A DNA stretch of 40,374 bases from Psychrobacter piscatorii (GCF_001444505.1 NZ_LNDJ01000059.1:1-40374); one strand, 5' to 3'; counted from the first letter of the stretch, positions 1-10,043 are shown. The notes: generated by a model not told the origin, from the letters alone. Translations and numbers: made by a program.

Positions 1-1
1 C

Positions 2-343
2 ATCGGAGCTCTCTATGAAAAGATGCTATTTGCGCTTGATTACGTTGAGCAGAATATCAATAGCACCATATTCTACGACTGGTGCAAACACACTTTAATT
101 CCAAGTCTCAAGACTAAATGCGTGATTGTCATGGATAACGCTCGGTTTCATAAAAGCAAACGTATTCAAAAGCTACTCAACAGACATGGCCATCGTATTC
201 TTTGGCTACCACCGTACAGCCCTGATCTGAACCCTATCGAGAAGAAGTGGGCACAGGCTAAGCTTCTACGCCAAGGATGGATGGAGAATAATCTACCTAA
301 ACTGTTTTATGATATGGGCTGTATCGATTTTATAAAGATTTAA
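2..343 (+). CDS. IS630-family transposase, C-terminal part (cut by window edge)
   Basis: The reading frame is open from base 2, so only the C-terminal part of a DDE transposase is present. The piece contains a DDE_3-type catalytic core. An Asp sits in the VIVMDNARFH segment, and the signature LPPYSPDLNPIEKKWA carries the final catalytic Glu. This arrangement is typical of IS630/Tc1-mariner enzymes that cut and paste DNA at TA targets. The first catalytic Asp and the DNA-binding N-terminus lie outside the window, so it cannot be judged whether the element is intact or needs a frameshift, as many IS630 members do. It ends 75 bp from the convergent valS stop. The right terminal inverted repeat could not be identified without the left end. 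Confidence 0.9.
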   Translation: MGALYEKMLFALDYVEQNINSTIFYDWCKHTLIPSLKTKCVIVMDNARFHKSKRIQKLLNRHGHRILWLPPYSPDLNPIEKKWAQAKLLRQGWMENNLPKLFYDMGCIDFIKI

Positions 344-357
344 CTATAATTTATACC

Positions 358-384
358 AAAAAAAACACCCCCATCATGGAGGCA
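358..384 (-). terminator. Intrinsic terminator of valS
   Basis: On the minus strand a 6-bp stem (378-383 with 367-372, two G-U pairs allowed) around a 5-nt loop is followed by a run of eight Ts (358-365). It lies 35 bp past the valS stop. Confidence 0.6.
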
Positions 385-418
385 TTTTCTTCACTATCAG
401 GTTATTAAAAGCGTTTCA

Positions 419-3352
419 TCATAACGCCTTTAACTGCTCCATCTGCGCTGTCATCGCCGTCAACTGCCCTTCTAGCTCAGCCAGTTTCGCTTTCTCAGCA
501 TCGACCACTTCCGCAGGGGCTTTACTGACAAAGCCTTCATTACCTAGCTTGCGCGCGATACCGTCGGCTTGATCTTTCAACTTATCATATGACTTACCTA
601 AACGTGCCAGCTCAGCCGTTGGATCGATCAGACCTTTCATCGGTACGAGTACCCGTAGCTGACCGACCATACTTGATGACGATAATGGTACGTCATCGCC
701 TTCTTTGACGATCTCTAGGCTCTCGACTTTGGCAAGCGCTTTAAACTGGTTTTTGATACGGGATAGACGCGCTTCTTCATCGGCAGAGACGTTTTGTAGG
801 AGTACTGGCAGACGTACGGCATTACCCAGTTTCATCTCACCACGAATGTTGCGGACGCTCGCGATTAGTTCTTGTAGCCATGCCATATCCGCCTCAGTCT
901 GCTCGCTGATTTGGCTATCATCGGTTTGTGGATAGTCAGCGACCACGATGCTGTCGGTATTTTTGCGACCCAGTAGCGGCGCGATGGTCTGCCAGATTTG
1001 CTCAGTCAGATACGGCATGATTGGATGGGTGAAGCGTAGCGCCGTCTCTAATACGTGCAGTAGTACATAGCGGATTTGCGCTTTACGCGCATCCGTCACC
1101 GAGTCATCATTTAGGCTGGCTTTGGCAAGCTCAACGTACCAATCACAGTACTCGTTCCAGATAAACTCATAGATATCTTGGCTGACCATATCGAGACGAT
1201 ACTGAGCAAAATGCTGATGAATGTCTTTGATACTAGAGTTGAGGCGACTTATGATCCATTTTTCTGGTAATTCCCATACATCAGGATTTGCCGTTTGGTC
1301 GATAGGCTTGGCATTGCTGTCACCATCGACACAGTTCATGAGGACAAAACGGCTGGCGTTCCAGATTTTATTACAGAAGTTACGATAGCCCTCGACACGC
1401 TTGAGATCAAAGTTGATATCGCGACCCGTACTGGCTAATGAGGTAAAGGTAAAGCGCAGTGCGTCGGTGCCATACGCTGGGATGCCTTCTGGGAATTCTT
1501 TGCGCGTTTGCTTCTCAATCTTGGCCGCGTCTTTTGGATTCATCATGTTGCTGGTGCGTTTTTCGACCAGCGCTTCCAGCTCAATACCGTCGATGAGATC
1601 GATCGGATCTAAGACGTTACCTTTTGACTTTGACATTTTTTGACCATTACCATCACGTACCAGACCATGCACATAGACGGTCTTAAACGGTACTTGCGGC
1701 GTGCCATCTTCGTTTTTGACAAAATGCATGGTCAGCATAATCATGCGCGCTACCCAAAAAAAGATAATGTCAAAACCTGTCACCAGCACGCTGGTTGGGT
1801 GGAAAGTCTCCATCACGCGTGGATCGGCATTGACGTCTGCCCAGTCAAGCGTACTGAACGTCCATAGACCCGAGCTGAACCATGTATCGAGCACATCATC
1901 ATCTTGGCGCAGTTTGACATCGTCGCTTAGGTTATATTTAGTGCGTACTTCCGCCTCATCACGTGCGACATAAATCTCACCTGTCGCATCGTCATACCAT
2001 GCAGGGATACGATGTCCCCACCACAGCTGACGGCTGATACACCAGTCTTGTAGATCGGTCATCCACGCCATATACATGTTTTTGTACTGGGCAGGGACGA
2101 ACTCGATGCTGCCGTCTTCTACCGCATCAATCGCAGGCTTGGCAAGCTCCTTGACCGCGACATACCACTGATCGGTCAACCATGGCTCAACGATCGTACC
2201 GCCACGCTCAGCACGTGGGGCTTTAAGTGCGTAGTCCTCGATGTCTTCTAGCCAGCCCTGATCGCCTGCTTGCTCAACCAAGAATTTACGCGCGGCAAAA
2301 CGCTCAAGTCCGGCATACTCGCTAGGCGTAGTCTCTAGCTCTGGCTCACGCGTTTGCAGGTCAGGATAGACTTCCATCGCTGGCAAAATGTTGGCGCGCT
2401 CATCGAGAATATTAATCAATGGCAAGCTATGACGACGACCCAATTCATAATCGTTAAAATCATGCGCTGGGGTGATTTTGACACACCCTGTACCGAAGTC
2501 GCTCTCGACATAGTCATCAGCGACGATAGGCACGACGCGACCCGTAATCGGTAAAGTAATGGTTTTGCCGACCAAATGTGCATAACGCTCATCACTCGGA
2601 TTGACCGCAACAGCAGTATCACCAAGGAGTGTCTCAGGACGCGTGGTGGCGACGACCAGATAGTTTTTGCCATCTTGAGTGGTCAGCTCTGTGTCCGTGA
2701 AATGGTAGCGGAAATGCCACAAGCTGCCTTTTTCATCGTGGTTTTCGACTTCAAGATCTGACAGCGCAGTTTGGAATTTTGGATCCCAGTTGACCAAACG
2801 CTTACCACGATAGATAAGACCATCGTCAAACAGGCGTACGAATACTTCTTTTACCGCGTTAGACAGACCATCATCCATGGTAAAGCGCTCACGCGACCAA
2901 TCAACCGAGCTACCCAAACGACGAATTTGGCTAGTGATACTGCCGCCTGACTCTTCTTTCCATTCCCACACTTTATCGATGAAGTCTTCACGTGTCATAT
3001 CACGGCGCTTGAGTCCTTGCGCCTCCAAGCGACGCTCAACAACCATTTGGGTTGCAATACCGGCATGATCCGTACCTGGTTGCCACAGCGTATTATCACC
3101 ATCCATACGGTGATAACGTGTGAGCGCATCCATGATTGCATTGTTAAAACCGTGACCCATATGCAGAGAGCCGGTGACATTTGGCGGTGGTAGCGCGATA
3201 GAAAACGACTCGTCTTTATCAAATGTTGGGGCAAAATAACCGCTTTCTTCCCAGCCTTGATACATGCCTGCCTCGACTTGTGCAGGGTTATAGGCGTTTT
3301 CTAATTGATTGAGTGCCGCTTGAATAGAGGCAGTTAGGTTGTGGTTACTCAT
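419..3352 (-). CDS. valS: Valine--tRNA ligase
   Basis: Cytoplasmic class I aminoacyl-tRNA synthetase that charges tRNA-Val with valine using ATP. The Rossmann catalytic core shows the HIGH-type signature as HMGH (residues 64-67, preceded by PPPNVTGSL) and the KMSKS loop (residues 572-576). An editing (CP1) domain lies between them, with a [19 protein letters not shown] segment. The C-terminus ends in the charged, heptad-like arm typical of ValRS (about residues 905-977, rich in Lys, Glu, Ala and Leu). At 977 aa it is of normal length (E. coli is 951). The ATG has only a weak Shine-Dalgarno. It is transcribed away from the formate/nitrite-type gene and ends against the transposase remnant, each with its own stop. 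No regulatory leader is evident. Confidence 0.98.
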   Translation of the reverse strand: MSNHNLTASIQAALNQLENAYNPAQVEAGMYQGWEESGYFAPTFDKDESFSIALPPPNVTGSLHMGHGFNNAIMDALTRYHRMDGDNTLWQPGTDHAGIATQMVVERRLEAQGLKRRDMTREDFIDKVWEWKEESGGSITSQIRRLGSSVDWSRERFTMDDGLSNAVKEVFVRLFDDGLIYRGKRLVNWDPKFQTALSDLEVENHDEKGSLWHFRYHFTDTELTTQDGKNYLVVATTRPETLLGDTAVAVNPSDERYAHLVGKTITLPITGRVVPIVADDYVESDFGTGCVKITPAHDFNDYELGRRHSLPLINILDERANILPAMEVYPDLQTREPELETTPSEYAGLERFAARKFLVEQAGDQGWLEDIEDYALKAPRAERGGTIVEPWLTDQWYVAVKELAKPAIDAVEDGSIEFVPAQYKNMYMAWMTDLQDWCISRQLWWGHRIPAWYDDATGEIYVARDEAEVRTKYNLSDDVKLRQDDDVLDTWFSSGLWTFSTLDWADVNADPRVMETFHPTSVLVTGFDIIFFWVARMIMLTMHFVKNEDGTPQVPFKTVYVHGLVRDGNGQKMSKSKGNVLDPIDLIDGIELEALVEKRTSNMMNPKDAAKIEKQTRKEFPEGIPAYGTDALRFTFTSLASTGRDINFDLKRVEGYRNFCNKIWNASRFVLMNCVDGDSNAKPIDQTANPDVWELPEKWIISRLNSSIKDIHQHFAQYRLDMVSQDIYEFIWNEYCDWYVELAKASLNDDSVTDARKAQIRYVLLHVLETALRFTHPIMPYLTEQIWQTIAPLLGRKNTDSIVVADYPQTDDSQISEQTEADMAWLQELIASVRNIRGEMKLGNAVRLPVLLQNVSADEEARLSRIKNQFKALAKVESLEIVKEGDDVPLSSSSMVGQLRVLVPMKGLIDPTAELARLGKSYDKLKDQADGIARKLGNEGFVSKAPAEVVDAEKAKLAELEGQLTAMTAQMEQLKAL

Positions 3353-3642
3353 AATGGCATTATCTTTTATTGATTGAATGTGATCAAAGTTAATTGAATT
3401 AAAGAGAATATAAAAATTAGGAAAATAATGAATAGAGTGATTTTAACGCAGATAGGCAGATTTTGTTAGATGGTAAGGCAATTTATAAAGCCTGAAGGTC
3501 ATTTTTCATGCCATTATCGAACAATTAATAACCCCAATTGGTTAAACACTCAACAGAACCTACCACAGTCATACGCTAAAATAGCATCGATAGCGTTGTA
3601 TCAGCTCTATCCATATACCAGCCGACCAACAGTGAGTCACCC

Positions 3643-4794
3643 TTGTCCCAAAATAACACACCTAACCAAAGCCGTCGTCAGGATGCTCAGGATATCCTAC
3701 CAGATAGCGCGCGCGTGAGTACCACCAGTCATTCATCTCAGGATGATGATGCAAGCGATCATCATAAAAAAGACAATATGACGCACAGTCATACGCTACA
3801 GCACAGCCACACTCCTGAAAACAACGATACAGATATTCATACGCATAGCCACGCAGATGATCATATAAAAGCCACCGAAGATTTAGACAATGATGATTTG
3901 CCAGAAGAGATCAGCGAAGAAGACAAGGAAACCATCAAAAAGGTCGCCGGTGATGATAATCTAAGTCAAGCAAAAAGCTACGCCAGTATCTTGGTCGAGC
4001 AAGTCATCCATGCCAAAGAAACTTTTGAACGCTCGCTTGGCTCACTGTTTACCAGCGCCTTTACGGCTGGGCTTGAGATTGGTATCAGCTTTTTTGTGAT
4101 TTTATCGGCGTTTGCCTTACTTAATGATGTGCTGCCGAGTCGCTATGCGATGGTACTGTCCTCCCTGCTCTATCCGATCGGCTTTATTATCGTGGTGATT
4201 GGTCAGTCGTTATTATTCACTGAGCAGACCTCCCTACTCAGTCTACCTGTGCTAAACAAGATTGAACCACTGCATAAGCTGCTGCGTCTATGGGGCATCG
4301 TTATAGCTGGTAATATCGTCGGTGGCTGTTTGTTTGCTGCATTGATGATTGGCTTAGGGCTGCATATGCATCTGTTTACCGACCATGCTATCGATGCTTA
4401 CGCTGAGCATATCTTAGGGTTTGAGTGGTGGGTCATCTTTGGTAGTGCGGTACTGGCAGGTTGGATGATGGGCGTGGCGGCATGGCTAGTCACATCTGCA
4501 CGCGATACCCTTAGCCGTATTGTTTTGGTTTCTATTATCACTGGTAGTATCGGGTTTTTGGGCTTACACCACAGTATCGTTGGCAATATTGAAGTGTTTT
4601 CAGCATTGCTGTATGGCAATACGGTCAGCCTATGGCACTATTTGATATTTTTAGTCGTGGTCTTAGTGGGTAATACGGTAGGCGGCGTGGTATTTGTCGC
4701 GGTACTCAAAAACCGCACATTCTTGTTTGAAATTGAAAGAGTCAAAGAACAAGCAGCTGAGGCACGAGCAGAAGTAGATAGGCGCAGATTTTAG
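3643..4794 (+). CDS. Formate/nitrite transporter family protein (YfdC-like) with His-rich N-terminus
   Basis: Inner-membrane protein of the FNT channel superfamily. The hydrophobic region from about residue 135 to 365 holds about six membrane helices, with FNT-like glycine-rich helices and re-entrant segments such as LFTEQTSLLSLPVLN and GNIVGGCLFAALMIG. It resembles the YfdC branch more than FocA or NirC, so the substrate is uncertain. The first 90 or so residues are soluble and contain clustered His and Asp (HSHTLQHSHT, HTHSHADDH), suggesting metal binding. The given start is TTG with a partial Shine-Dalgarno (GTGAG). An ATG at 3778 is the alternative and would remove about 45 residues but keep the His cluster. 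It is divergent from valS and convergent with the BASS transporter, sharing a terminator. Confidence 0.85.
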   Translation: MSQNNTPNQSRRQDAQDILPDSARVSTTSHSSQDDDASDHHKKDNMTHSHTLQHSHTPENNDTDIHTHSHADDHIKATEDLDNDDLPEEISEEDKETIKKVAGDDNLSQAKSYASILVEQVIHAKETFERSLGSLFTSAFTAGLEIGISFFVILSAFALLNDVLPSRYAMVLSSLLYPIGFIIVVIGQSLLFTEQTSLLSLPVLNKIEPLHKLLRLWGIVIAGNIVGGCLFAALMIGLGLHMHLFTDHAIDAYAEHILGFEWWVIFGSAVLAGWMMGVAAWLVTSARDTLSRIVLVSIITGSIGFLGLHHSIVGNIEVFSALLYGNTVSLWHYLIFLVVVLVGNTVGGVVFVAVLKNRTFLFEIERVKEQAAEARAEVDRRRF

Positions 4795-4857
4795 CGTTGA
4801 ACAATGCTATCCGTATTGAATCAACCCACACACTTTAAGAAACTATGATAAATATAA

Positions 4858-4905
4858 AAGCCCACAATAACTCTCATCATAAAAAGTATATTGTGGGCTT
4901 ATTTT
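4858..4905. terminator. Bidirectional intrinsic terminator
   Basis: A perfect 12-bp stem (4858-4869 with 4889-4900) is flanked by A- and T-rich tracts. It sits between the convergent FNT gene and the BASS-family gene and can serve both. Confidence 0.85.
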
Positions 4906-4960
4906 ATTGGGTCGTGCAATGCGTACTTAGCAATGCACTGCGGCTTACATTCTGATTAAA

Positions 4961-5884
4961 CTACATTCTTCTTGCAGCCAACACGCTATTTTCTCTTTCT
5001 ACTCTATTTGCTTTATTGTGTTGCGCGGTAAACACTCTGACCATGATACCTGCGGTTAAGAACATGATTAGCGTATAAATAGCTGGAGTCAACGACATCT
5101 TATAGTTAGCGAGCAGCGTCAATGCCATAAACATCGACAGCGTACTGTTTTGTAGCCCCACCTCCATCGTGATTGATCTTCTCTGCGCAGGATTTAGACC
5201 GAACCATTTACTGGTGTAATAACCAAGCGCCATCGTCGATACGTTCAATATGAGCGATACAGGGCCAGTGGCAATTAGGGCCTCTACGATGATGTCTCTT
5301 TGTACATAGCTCAAGAAAAGTACCAAGAAGCTCAAAAAAATCACCCCAAAACGGGATACCATTACCTGTGCTTTATCAGCAAAGTTAGGCTTATAGTTTT
5401 TGATGAGCATACCAATACTAACTGGCAGTATCGTCAGAGCAATCAAGCTGATCATGGTCTTGGCGACTGGCAACTGAAACTCACTACCGGCACCCATGAA
5501 GTACACGAGCGAAAAACTCAGCACGATAGGAATGGTAAATACGGTGATAACACTGGCGATCGCCGTCATCGTGACCGAAAGCGCGACATCCCCTTTTGCC
5601 AAATAAGTAAATAAGTTAGATGTCGTGCCACCAGGACACAGTACTAGCAGCATAACGCCAACGGCATACTCAGGCTCGAGTGACATGAAAGTTGCCAAGG
5701 CAAAACCGACCAATGGCAAGAATAGTAGCTGATTGGTCAATCCGATTGCGACTGCTTTGGGATATTTGACGACTCTTTTAAAGTCATTGGTAACTAAGGA
5801 CAACCCCATTCCCATCATGATCAAAAAAATACTAATGGGAATGACTTTTGAATTGACAAACGTGACTAACTCCACACCTTCCAT
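4961..5884 (-). CDS. Bile acid:sodium symporter (BASS/SBF) family transporter
   Basis: Integral membrane transporter of the SBF/BASS family, expected to move organic anions with sodium; the substrate cannot be told from sequence. The 307-aa protein is almost entirely hydrophobic, with about nine to ten predicted helices. It shows family-typical segments: an N-terminal GMGLSLVTNDF, the conserved LLVLCPGGTTSNLFTYLAKGD (the PGG.SN crossover region with the sodium site), and a C-terminal VGLQNSTLSM segment matching the second crossover. The start is an ATG with an AAGGA Shine-Dalgarno 7 bp upstream. It is monocistronic, with a shared terminator downstream. No transporter partner or regulator lies next to it. 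Confidence 0.88.
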   Translation of the reverse strand: MEGVELVTFVNSKVIPISIFLIMMGMGLSLVTNDFKRVVKYPKAVAIGLTNQLLFLPLVGFALATFMSLEPEYAVGVMLLVLCPGGTTSNLFTYLAKGDVALSVTMTAIASVITVFTIPIVLSFSLVYFMGAGSEFQLPVAKTMISLIALTILPVSIGMLIKNYKPNFADKAQVMVSRFGVIFLSFLVLFLSYVQRDIIVEALIATGPVSLILNVSTMALGYYTSKWFGLNPAQRRSITMEVGLQNSTLSMFMALTLLANYKMSLTPAIYTLIMFLTAGIMVRVFTAQHNKANRVERENSVLAARRM

Positions 5885-6196
5885 AACTACATCCTTGTAG
5901 ATAGAACCCTTACACGGGCAGGTTTATGACAACGTTATGATGCTCAATCAGCCAATCCTGCTGATATCTTGGGTAAAAGCCACCGACATTGTCAGCGTTT
6001 TTATACGACACTTTGTACACAACACTTTTTGGAATCATCACTACTGACATACACCCAAAAAATGTCGAAACATTGAAAGTCAGTATATCGTTGTAAAAGT
6101 GTATGTATTTGATTTTTCTGACTACTGGTCAGTCAGCGTTGGGTTTTGTGCTGCGACAACCACAGAGGAGAATCTAAATAGCAGTGCTACGAGGTA
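5885..6196. other. Intergenic spacer, no gene seen
   Basis: 312 bp between the BASS transporter (start) and the membrane YbjQ gene (stop). It should hold the BASS promoter. The only structure noted is a short inverted repeat, CTGAC-5-GTCAG, at 6118-6132. No credible ORF or RNA gene is visible. Confidence 0.5.
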
Positions 6197-6730
6197 TTAA
6201 GAGATGCTAGGAAGTGCAGAAGGTACACGTGCAGGCGATGTGTGTGTAGCAGAAACGATAGGTATGTGATCAGTACTGATGACCGCCGTGCCATAAGCAA
6301 TGGCTTCTACCATACTGCCCAATTGGTTGATGTTAGTGACTTCTAGACGTACGCCATAAATATGGGTGTAGCCTTTGGCTTTTGCTTGTGTACGCATACG
6401 GACGATTGCCTCACGGCGCGCGCGATCAAGCAGGGTCTCATAGGTCGTTAGGTTTTTGCCAAAGAGACTAAGCACGCGAGCAATAATCATCTTAAAGTAA
6501 TCTTGAGCAATAACGACGCTGCCAAGAACTAGCGCGCCCTCACTACCGACAGCCAGCTCAGGACGGTAGAAACGCTCGCTTGAAACCGTAATATCCTCTA
6601 GCGCCTGCTCTGCTACTGTTAGCTGTGCCAAATGCTGACGCTCGTGACGCGACCCAAAAAACCAACCAGCGGCGAATAAAAAGATAAACGGCCCATAATT
6701 GATAAGCACTTGCGTGAGTGAGTCATTCAT
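6197..6730 (-). CDS. YbjQ-family (UPF0145) protein with N-terminal membrane anchor
   Basis: 177-aa protein. Residues 9-26 form a hydrophobic helix ending in basic GSRHERQ, so the protein is probably inner-membrane anchored with the domain in the cytoplasm. From about residue 40 to 155 it matches the YbjQ fold (a putative heavy-metal-binding domain whose members form pentamers): a conserved TTYETLLDRARREAIVRM helix, an alternating strand (GVRLEVTNIN) and a terminal AYGTAV strand. Function is unknown. The ATG is preceded by AAGG at 5 bp. It lies 78 bp downstream of a second YbjQ gene on the same strand, so the two are probably co-transcribed and arose by duplication. Confidence 0.85.
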   Translation of the reverse strand: MNDSLTQVLINYGPFIFLFAAGWFFGSRHERQHLAQLTVAEQALEDITVSSERFYRPELAVGSEGALVLGSVVIAQDYFKMIIARVLSLFGKNLTTYETLLDRARREAIVRMRTQAKAKGYTHIYGVRLEVTNINQLGSMVEAIAYGTAVISTDHIPIVSATHTSPARVPSALPSIS

Positions 6731-6808
6731 GGGACCTTTCTCATTATAAAAATCATTACGGTTTTTAGCATTGTTGTTTTTAGTGCTACAGCTTTTAAAG
6801 CGCTAAGA

Positions 6809-7246
6809 TCAACCAAAAGGATTAAAACGCGGTAGATCCTCTGGCGCAGTCTGGACTTGAGGGTTGGGTGTTTGACCGGACGGATAGTGATTATCGCTTG
6901 GTGGGTTCTGGAGCTGTTGCGATACTGGTACCGCTTTGACCGCTGTCCCATAAACAAACAGCTCAGAAGCCCCTTGTGCAATACTAGAGGTAGAGAAACG
7001 CAAGCCGACGACAGCATCGGCACCAAGCGCTTCTGCCTTGACAATCATGCGATCGATCGCTTCTTGGCGTGACTCTTCTAACAGCTCGGTATAGGCGGTC
7101 AGCTCGCCGCCAACGATGTTTTTTAGCCCAGCAAACAAGTCTTTGCCCACATGCTTTGAGCGCACCGTACTGCCATACACCACATCTAAGCGCTCGGTAA
7201 TTCGATAATTAGGTAAGTGTTCAAGATTGGAGAGTTGCACAGCCAT
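6809..7246 (-). CDS. YbjQ-family (UPF0145) soluble protein
   Basis: 145-aa protein with a classic YbjQ domain over residues 1-110: LPNYRITERLDVVYGSTVRS, then the GLKNIVGGELTAYTELLEESR helix, then ADAVVGLRFSTSS and the closing VYGTAV strand. Residues after 115 are Pro/Asn/Gln-rich and likely disordered. The family is described as putative heavy-metal binding, with no firmly known role. It has no signal peptide, unlike its membrane-anchored neighbour. The ATG has a good Shine-Dalgarno (AAGG, 7 bp upstream). It is the first gene of a likely two-gene unit. Confidence 0.92.
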   Translation of the reverse strand: MAVQLSNLEHLPNYRITERLDVVYGSTVRSKHVGKDLFAGLKNIVGGELTAYTELLEESRQEAIDRMIVKAEALGADAVVGLRFSTSSIAQGASELFVYGTAVKAVPVSQQLQNPPSDNHYPSGQTPNPQVQTAPEDLPRFNPFG

Positions 7247-7315
7247 AGTAAGACCTTATCGGTGACTTATAATGTATCTAAAAGAATGACCAGAGCGACT
7301 TAACGCAGCACCAAT

Positions 7316-7347
7316 AAAAGACAGTACAATTAGTCGTACTGTCTTTT
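7316..7347. terminator. Intrinsic terminator downstream of the YecA-family gene
   Basis: A perfect 12-bp stem (7316-7327 with 7336-7347) with an 8-nt loop. The outer arms are A4 and T4. It lies 8 bp past the stop of the 7355-7912 gene and would release minus-strand transcripts. Confidence 0.8.
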
Positions 7348-7354
7348 AGAATGA

Positions 7355-7912
7355 CTAGTCATTGGTATGAAACAATAAAAACAGCTCGGTCAAATTGCCT
7401 TCGATGCTATTGGCCATTTGTACCATTTTGTCTTCATCGCGACGCATTGCTTCTAGCTCTGGATCTTCATCATCGATGCCGCTTAATACAATCATTGGCA
7501 AGGTCAATACAGCCACGTCTTCTGCTGTCTCTTCGTCTTCAAACCAATCACTTGCTTCATCGCCATACATGGCATCAACAAAACCAATCGACCAAGCCAC
7601 GATATCTGACTCATCTGAAAAATCAACTGCCACTTCTTCGTCACCAGCATCTTCACCAAATGGCAGCTCAATCGGAGTCTCATTTTTTAGCTCAGCCATG
7701 ATCGAGTCGCGCCAGCGCTGAATACCATCGATGACGTTTTCTGGAATCTCACTCACATGACCCTCAAAAAGCGCGTCCATCCAGTTAGGGAGTGGGCGAC
7801 CAATGACCGTCGCTGTCAAAAACCCATGCGCGGCGACACTATCGAGCACGAACTGGCTCTCTTGGTTGTCCAAATAATCGAGCAGTTCATCAAAACTTAA
7901 TTGGTTATTCAT
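7355..7912 (-). CDS. YecA/YgfB (UPF0149) family protein
   Basis: 185-aa acidic cytoplasmic protein of the UPF0149 family. It shows the hallmark N-terminal segment (SVAAHGFLTATVIGRPLPNW, about residues 26-45), a central Asp/Glu-rich linker, and the second conserved helix WSIGFVDAMYGDEASDW (about 107-123). Family members such as YecA and YgfB are all-helical and have no settled molecular role in most species, although YgfB has been linked to regulation in Pseudomonas. There is no C-terminal SEC-A metal motif. The ATG has AAGGA further upstream than usual (about 11 bp). It is separated from its neighbours by terminators, so it is probably monocistronic. Confidence 0.85.
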   Translation of the reverse strand: MNNQLSFDELLDYLDNQESQFVLDSVAAHGFLTATVIGRPLPNWMDALFEGHVSEIPENVIDGIQRWRDSIMAELKNETPIELPFGEDAGDEEVAVDFSDESDIVAWSIGFVDAMYGDEASDWFEDEETAEDVAVLTLPMIVLSGIDDEDPELEAMRRDEDKMVQMANSIEGNLTELFLLFHTND

Positions 7913-7987
7913 GGCTTAACAGTCCTTGAGAGATAGCCAACGTCAATCGCAGTGATCGATCGGTTAAAGGCAAAAGGGTTTTAAAAC

Positions 7988-8023
7988 AAAGGCTGCTTGA
8001 ATAGTGAAAAACAAGCAGCCTTT
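7988..8023 (-). terminator. Intrinsic terminator downstream of the acidic 78-aa gene
   Basis: A perfect 12-bp stem (7988-7999 with 8012-8023) with a 12-nt loop. On the minus strand it is followed by GTTTTAAAA. It lies about 140 bp past the stop at 8161. Confidence 0.75.
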
Positions 8024-8160
8024 ACAACGTAAATATCATTCAATAGAGCGGGTTACACACGTTTATAAAAAGTAATAAACATCTGGCAACCTATATGACT
8101 GATTAGATGATGGTCAATCATTAGAGGACTTTAGTCAGCTTAGACAATGATGCCAATGAA

Positions 8161-8397
8161 TTAAAAATCGTCGTCATCCCAATCATCACCATCTTCATCA
8201 AAATTGTCTATATCATCTAGATCATCTTTTAATTCTTTAGCCAAACGCTTCTCTTCTAGCAAATTATCGATCAGTCGACGCTTCTCAAGACTACTTAAAC
8301 GCGTACGTACACTTGTCTCAGCTTCTTCAACCATCTTTGCGTCATCATCGTCGACAAAATCATCATCAAAATCGTCGTCAATATCAGCGTCACTCAT
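8161..8397 (-). CDS. Small Asp-rich protein of unknown function
   Basis: 78-aa, extremely acidic protein. An Asp-run N-terminus (residues 3-20) and an Asp-run C-terminus (61-77) flank a central charged helix with LSSLEKRRLIDNLLEEKRL (about 34-52). The architecture resembles the short PA3496-type proteins annotated in Pseudomonas and Moraxellaceae, but no function is established and I assign none. The gene is convincing because its ATG has a strong AGGAG Shine-Dalgarno 7 bp upstream and it has its own terminator. The acidic ends suggest binding to basic or cationic partners, which is inference only. Confidence 0.75.
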   Translation of the reverse strand: MSDADIDDDFDDDFVDDDDAKMVEEAETSVRTRLSSLEKRRLIDNLLEEKRLAKELKDDLDDIDNFDEDGDDWDDDDF

Positions 8398-8582
8398 GAC
8401 AAACTCCTATCATTTTTAGGCAAGGGTATTAAATATACATCAATATATATATGCCTTATAAAGTCTCTATTGAAAGTTGTCAATCCTTTTTCTTAATATG
8501 TCACATTTCAGCCTGAGTACCAAGACTATGATACCAGTTATATAATGGACAATTGTAGTATAAATTACCCATATTAATACTG

Positions 8583-10043
8583 CTATGTCGCTGACTCATC
8601 TTCGTCTTCAATCATGAGCACGGCATTACGAACATCTGCCAAACGCTGAATCATCGAGTCGTTCCCGCCATCGAATATCGCACACTCGCGCTCATAGACA
8701 GTGGTTGGACGCATGATGCTATGGACCTGTACATGGTTACTGATTTGTTTGAGACCAGCAGCTGGCAGCAATATCAACAGTTGCTCTTTTTTGCCGATGC
8801 TCTGTAGTAGATGCGTCATGGGCTCTGATTGCGCCTCATCACTCACGCCTGCTTTGGCTGGCAGTGCAAAGCGCGACAGCTCGATATGCTTGTCATGAAT
8901 GATTTTGTTGAGCATCAAGTACAGCTTGGCAAGCATGACCCCAGCCAGTGCTACTTTGGCATGGCTGTTGTCCGCTTTTAGCACCACGCTTGCACCATCG
9001 TCCTCAAAGTGTGCCTCATTGGTCGCACTGACACCCAGTAGTAATGGCTGTTTGAGTAGTTCGGTCACCGCTTGATTGAGCAGCTGCGTGCATAGCGCTA
9101 GATAAGGCAGGCGCTGCGCCGGTGCAAGGCGCTCAAGCATATTGAATTCATCATGAAAGACGATTTGCACTCTCACGCTATCGACTGCGCGCGTGGCAGA
9201 CAATTTAGACGTCTGACCACCAGATTGCGAACTATGACGCTTTGCAGTGCCAACAACCTTGTCTTCAATATCGCCTTCAGACGTAGCTGTTAGACTGCCA
9301 GTTTCGTCACCAGTCTCTTGGTTCTGCTGATTTCTAAGATACTCGTTGACTTCATTGTGTACATTGAATGTGCGTGCGTTCGTTACTTTATTCTCTGTAA
9401 CGCTTTCAGAAGCACCACTAGATAGTCGAGCATCAGCTGGGTTGTTAACTGTGCCGCCTGTGCCGCGCTCAAGGTCACGGCTGTAGCCGCGCTGATCGCC
9501 CTGACTGTACTGCTCGCGATACAAGTCCTGAATATTACGGCTCAGCGCACTGATTTGCTCTTTGGTCGGACGAGCAAGATAACCGTAGATTAACCACAGT
9601 AATAAATGCAGCAACATAGTGCCAATCACAAACGGCCACTGCATCGCGATGATTTCACCTTTACTAACGTCTTTTAACGTCAGTGCAACGCTACCAATCA
9701 CCGCATCGCCGTTGGTGGCGATTTGGCGAATCGTATCGCCTTGCTGCATTGGCGCGTTGCCCACAGGCACCAAAATATCGTCTTTATTGTCTTTAATCAG
9801 TATTCTTGTTACGTCCTGCTCGCTAGTATAGCGGTTAGCAATCACACTGAGACTGACACGGTCTTTATTTTCTAAAGACAACCTTGCTTCATCAATCAGC
9901 TGGGCGACCATTTGCTCGCCTTTTAACGCACGACTTTTGCTCAGCTGTTGATCGGTACTGATGACCAATAACAACGTCTGCAAACAAAAACTAACCAGAA
10001 GAATAATGGCAAACAACCCTTGCCGCGGCGCTAAATACGTCAT
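8583..10043 (-). CDS. Two-helix membrane protein, AhpA/YtjB (Smp)-like
   Basis: 486-aa inner-membrane protein. Helix 1 covers residues 9-29 and helix 2 residues 136-156. The 105 or so residues between them would be periplasmic (QQLSKSRALKGEQMVAQLIDEARLSL...), followed by a long cytoplasmic part. Residues 170-275 are low-complexity and polar (probably disordered); residues 290-480 look folded. The topology and the divergent serB neighbour match the Smp/YtjB (AhpA) family, whose gene adjoins serB in E. coli. The similarity is structural and contextual, so the family call is moderate. No enzymatic motif was seen. The ATG has no good Shine-Dalgarno. Confidence 0.65.
   Translation of the reverse strand: MTYLAPRQGLFAIILLVSFCLQTLLLVISTDQQLSKSRALKGEQMVAQLIDEARLSLENKDRVSLSVIANRYTSEQDVTRILIKDNKDDILVPVGNAPMQQGDTIRQIATNGDAVIGSVALTLKDVSKGEIIAMQWPFVIGTMLLHLLLWLIYGYLARPTKEQISALSRNIQDLYREQYSQGDQRGYSRDLERGTGGTVNNPADARLSSGASESVTENKVTNARTFNVHNEVNEYLRNQQNQETGDETGSLTATSEGDIEDKVVGTAKRHSSQSGGQTSKLSATRAVDSVRVQIVFHDEFNMLERLAPAQRLPYLALCTQLLNQAVTELLKQPLLLGVSATNEAHFEDDGASVVLKADNSHAKVALAGVMLAKLYLMLNKIIHDKHIELSRFALPAKAGVSDEAQSEPMTHLLQSIGKKEQLLILLPAAGLKQISNHVQVHSIMRPTTVYERECAIFDGGNDSMIQRLADVRNAVLMIEDEDESAT

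Noticed and set aside
344..418. Right end of the IS630 element
   Set aside because: Without the left end in the window no terminal inverted repeat can be confirmed. The hairpin there is better explained as the valS terminator.
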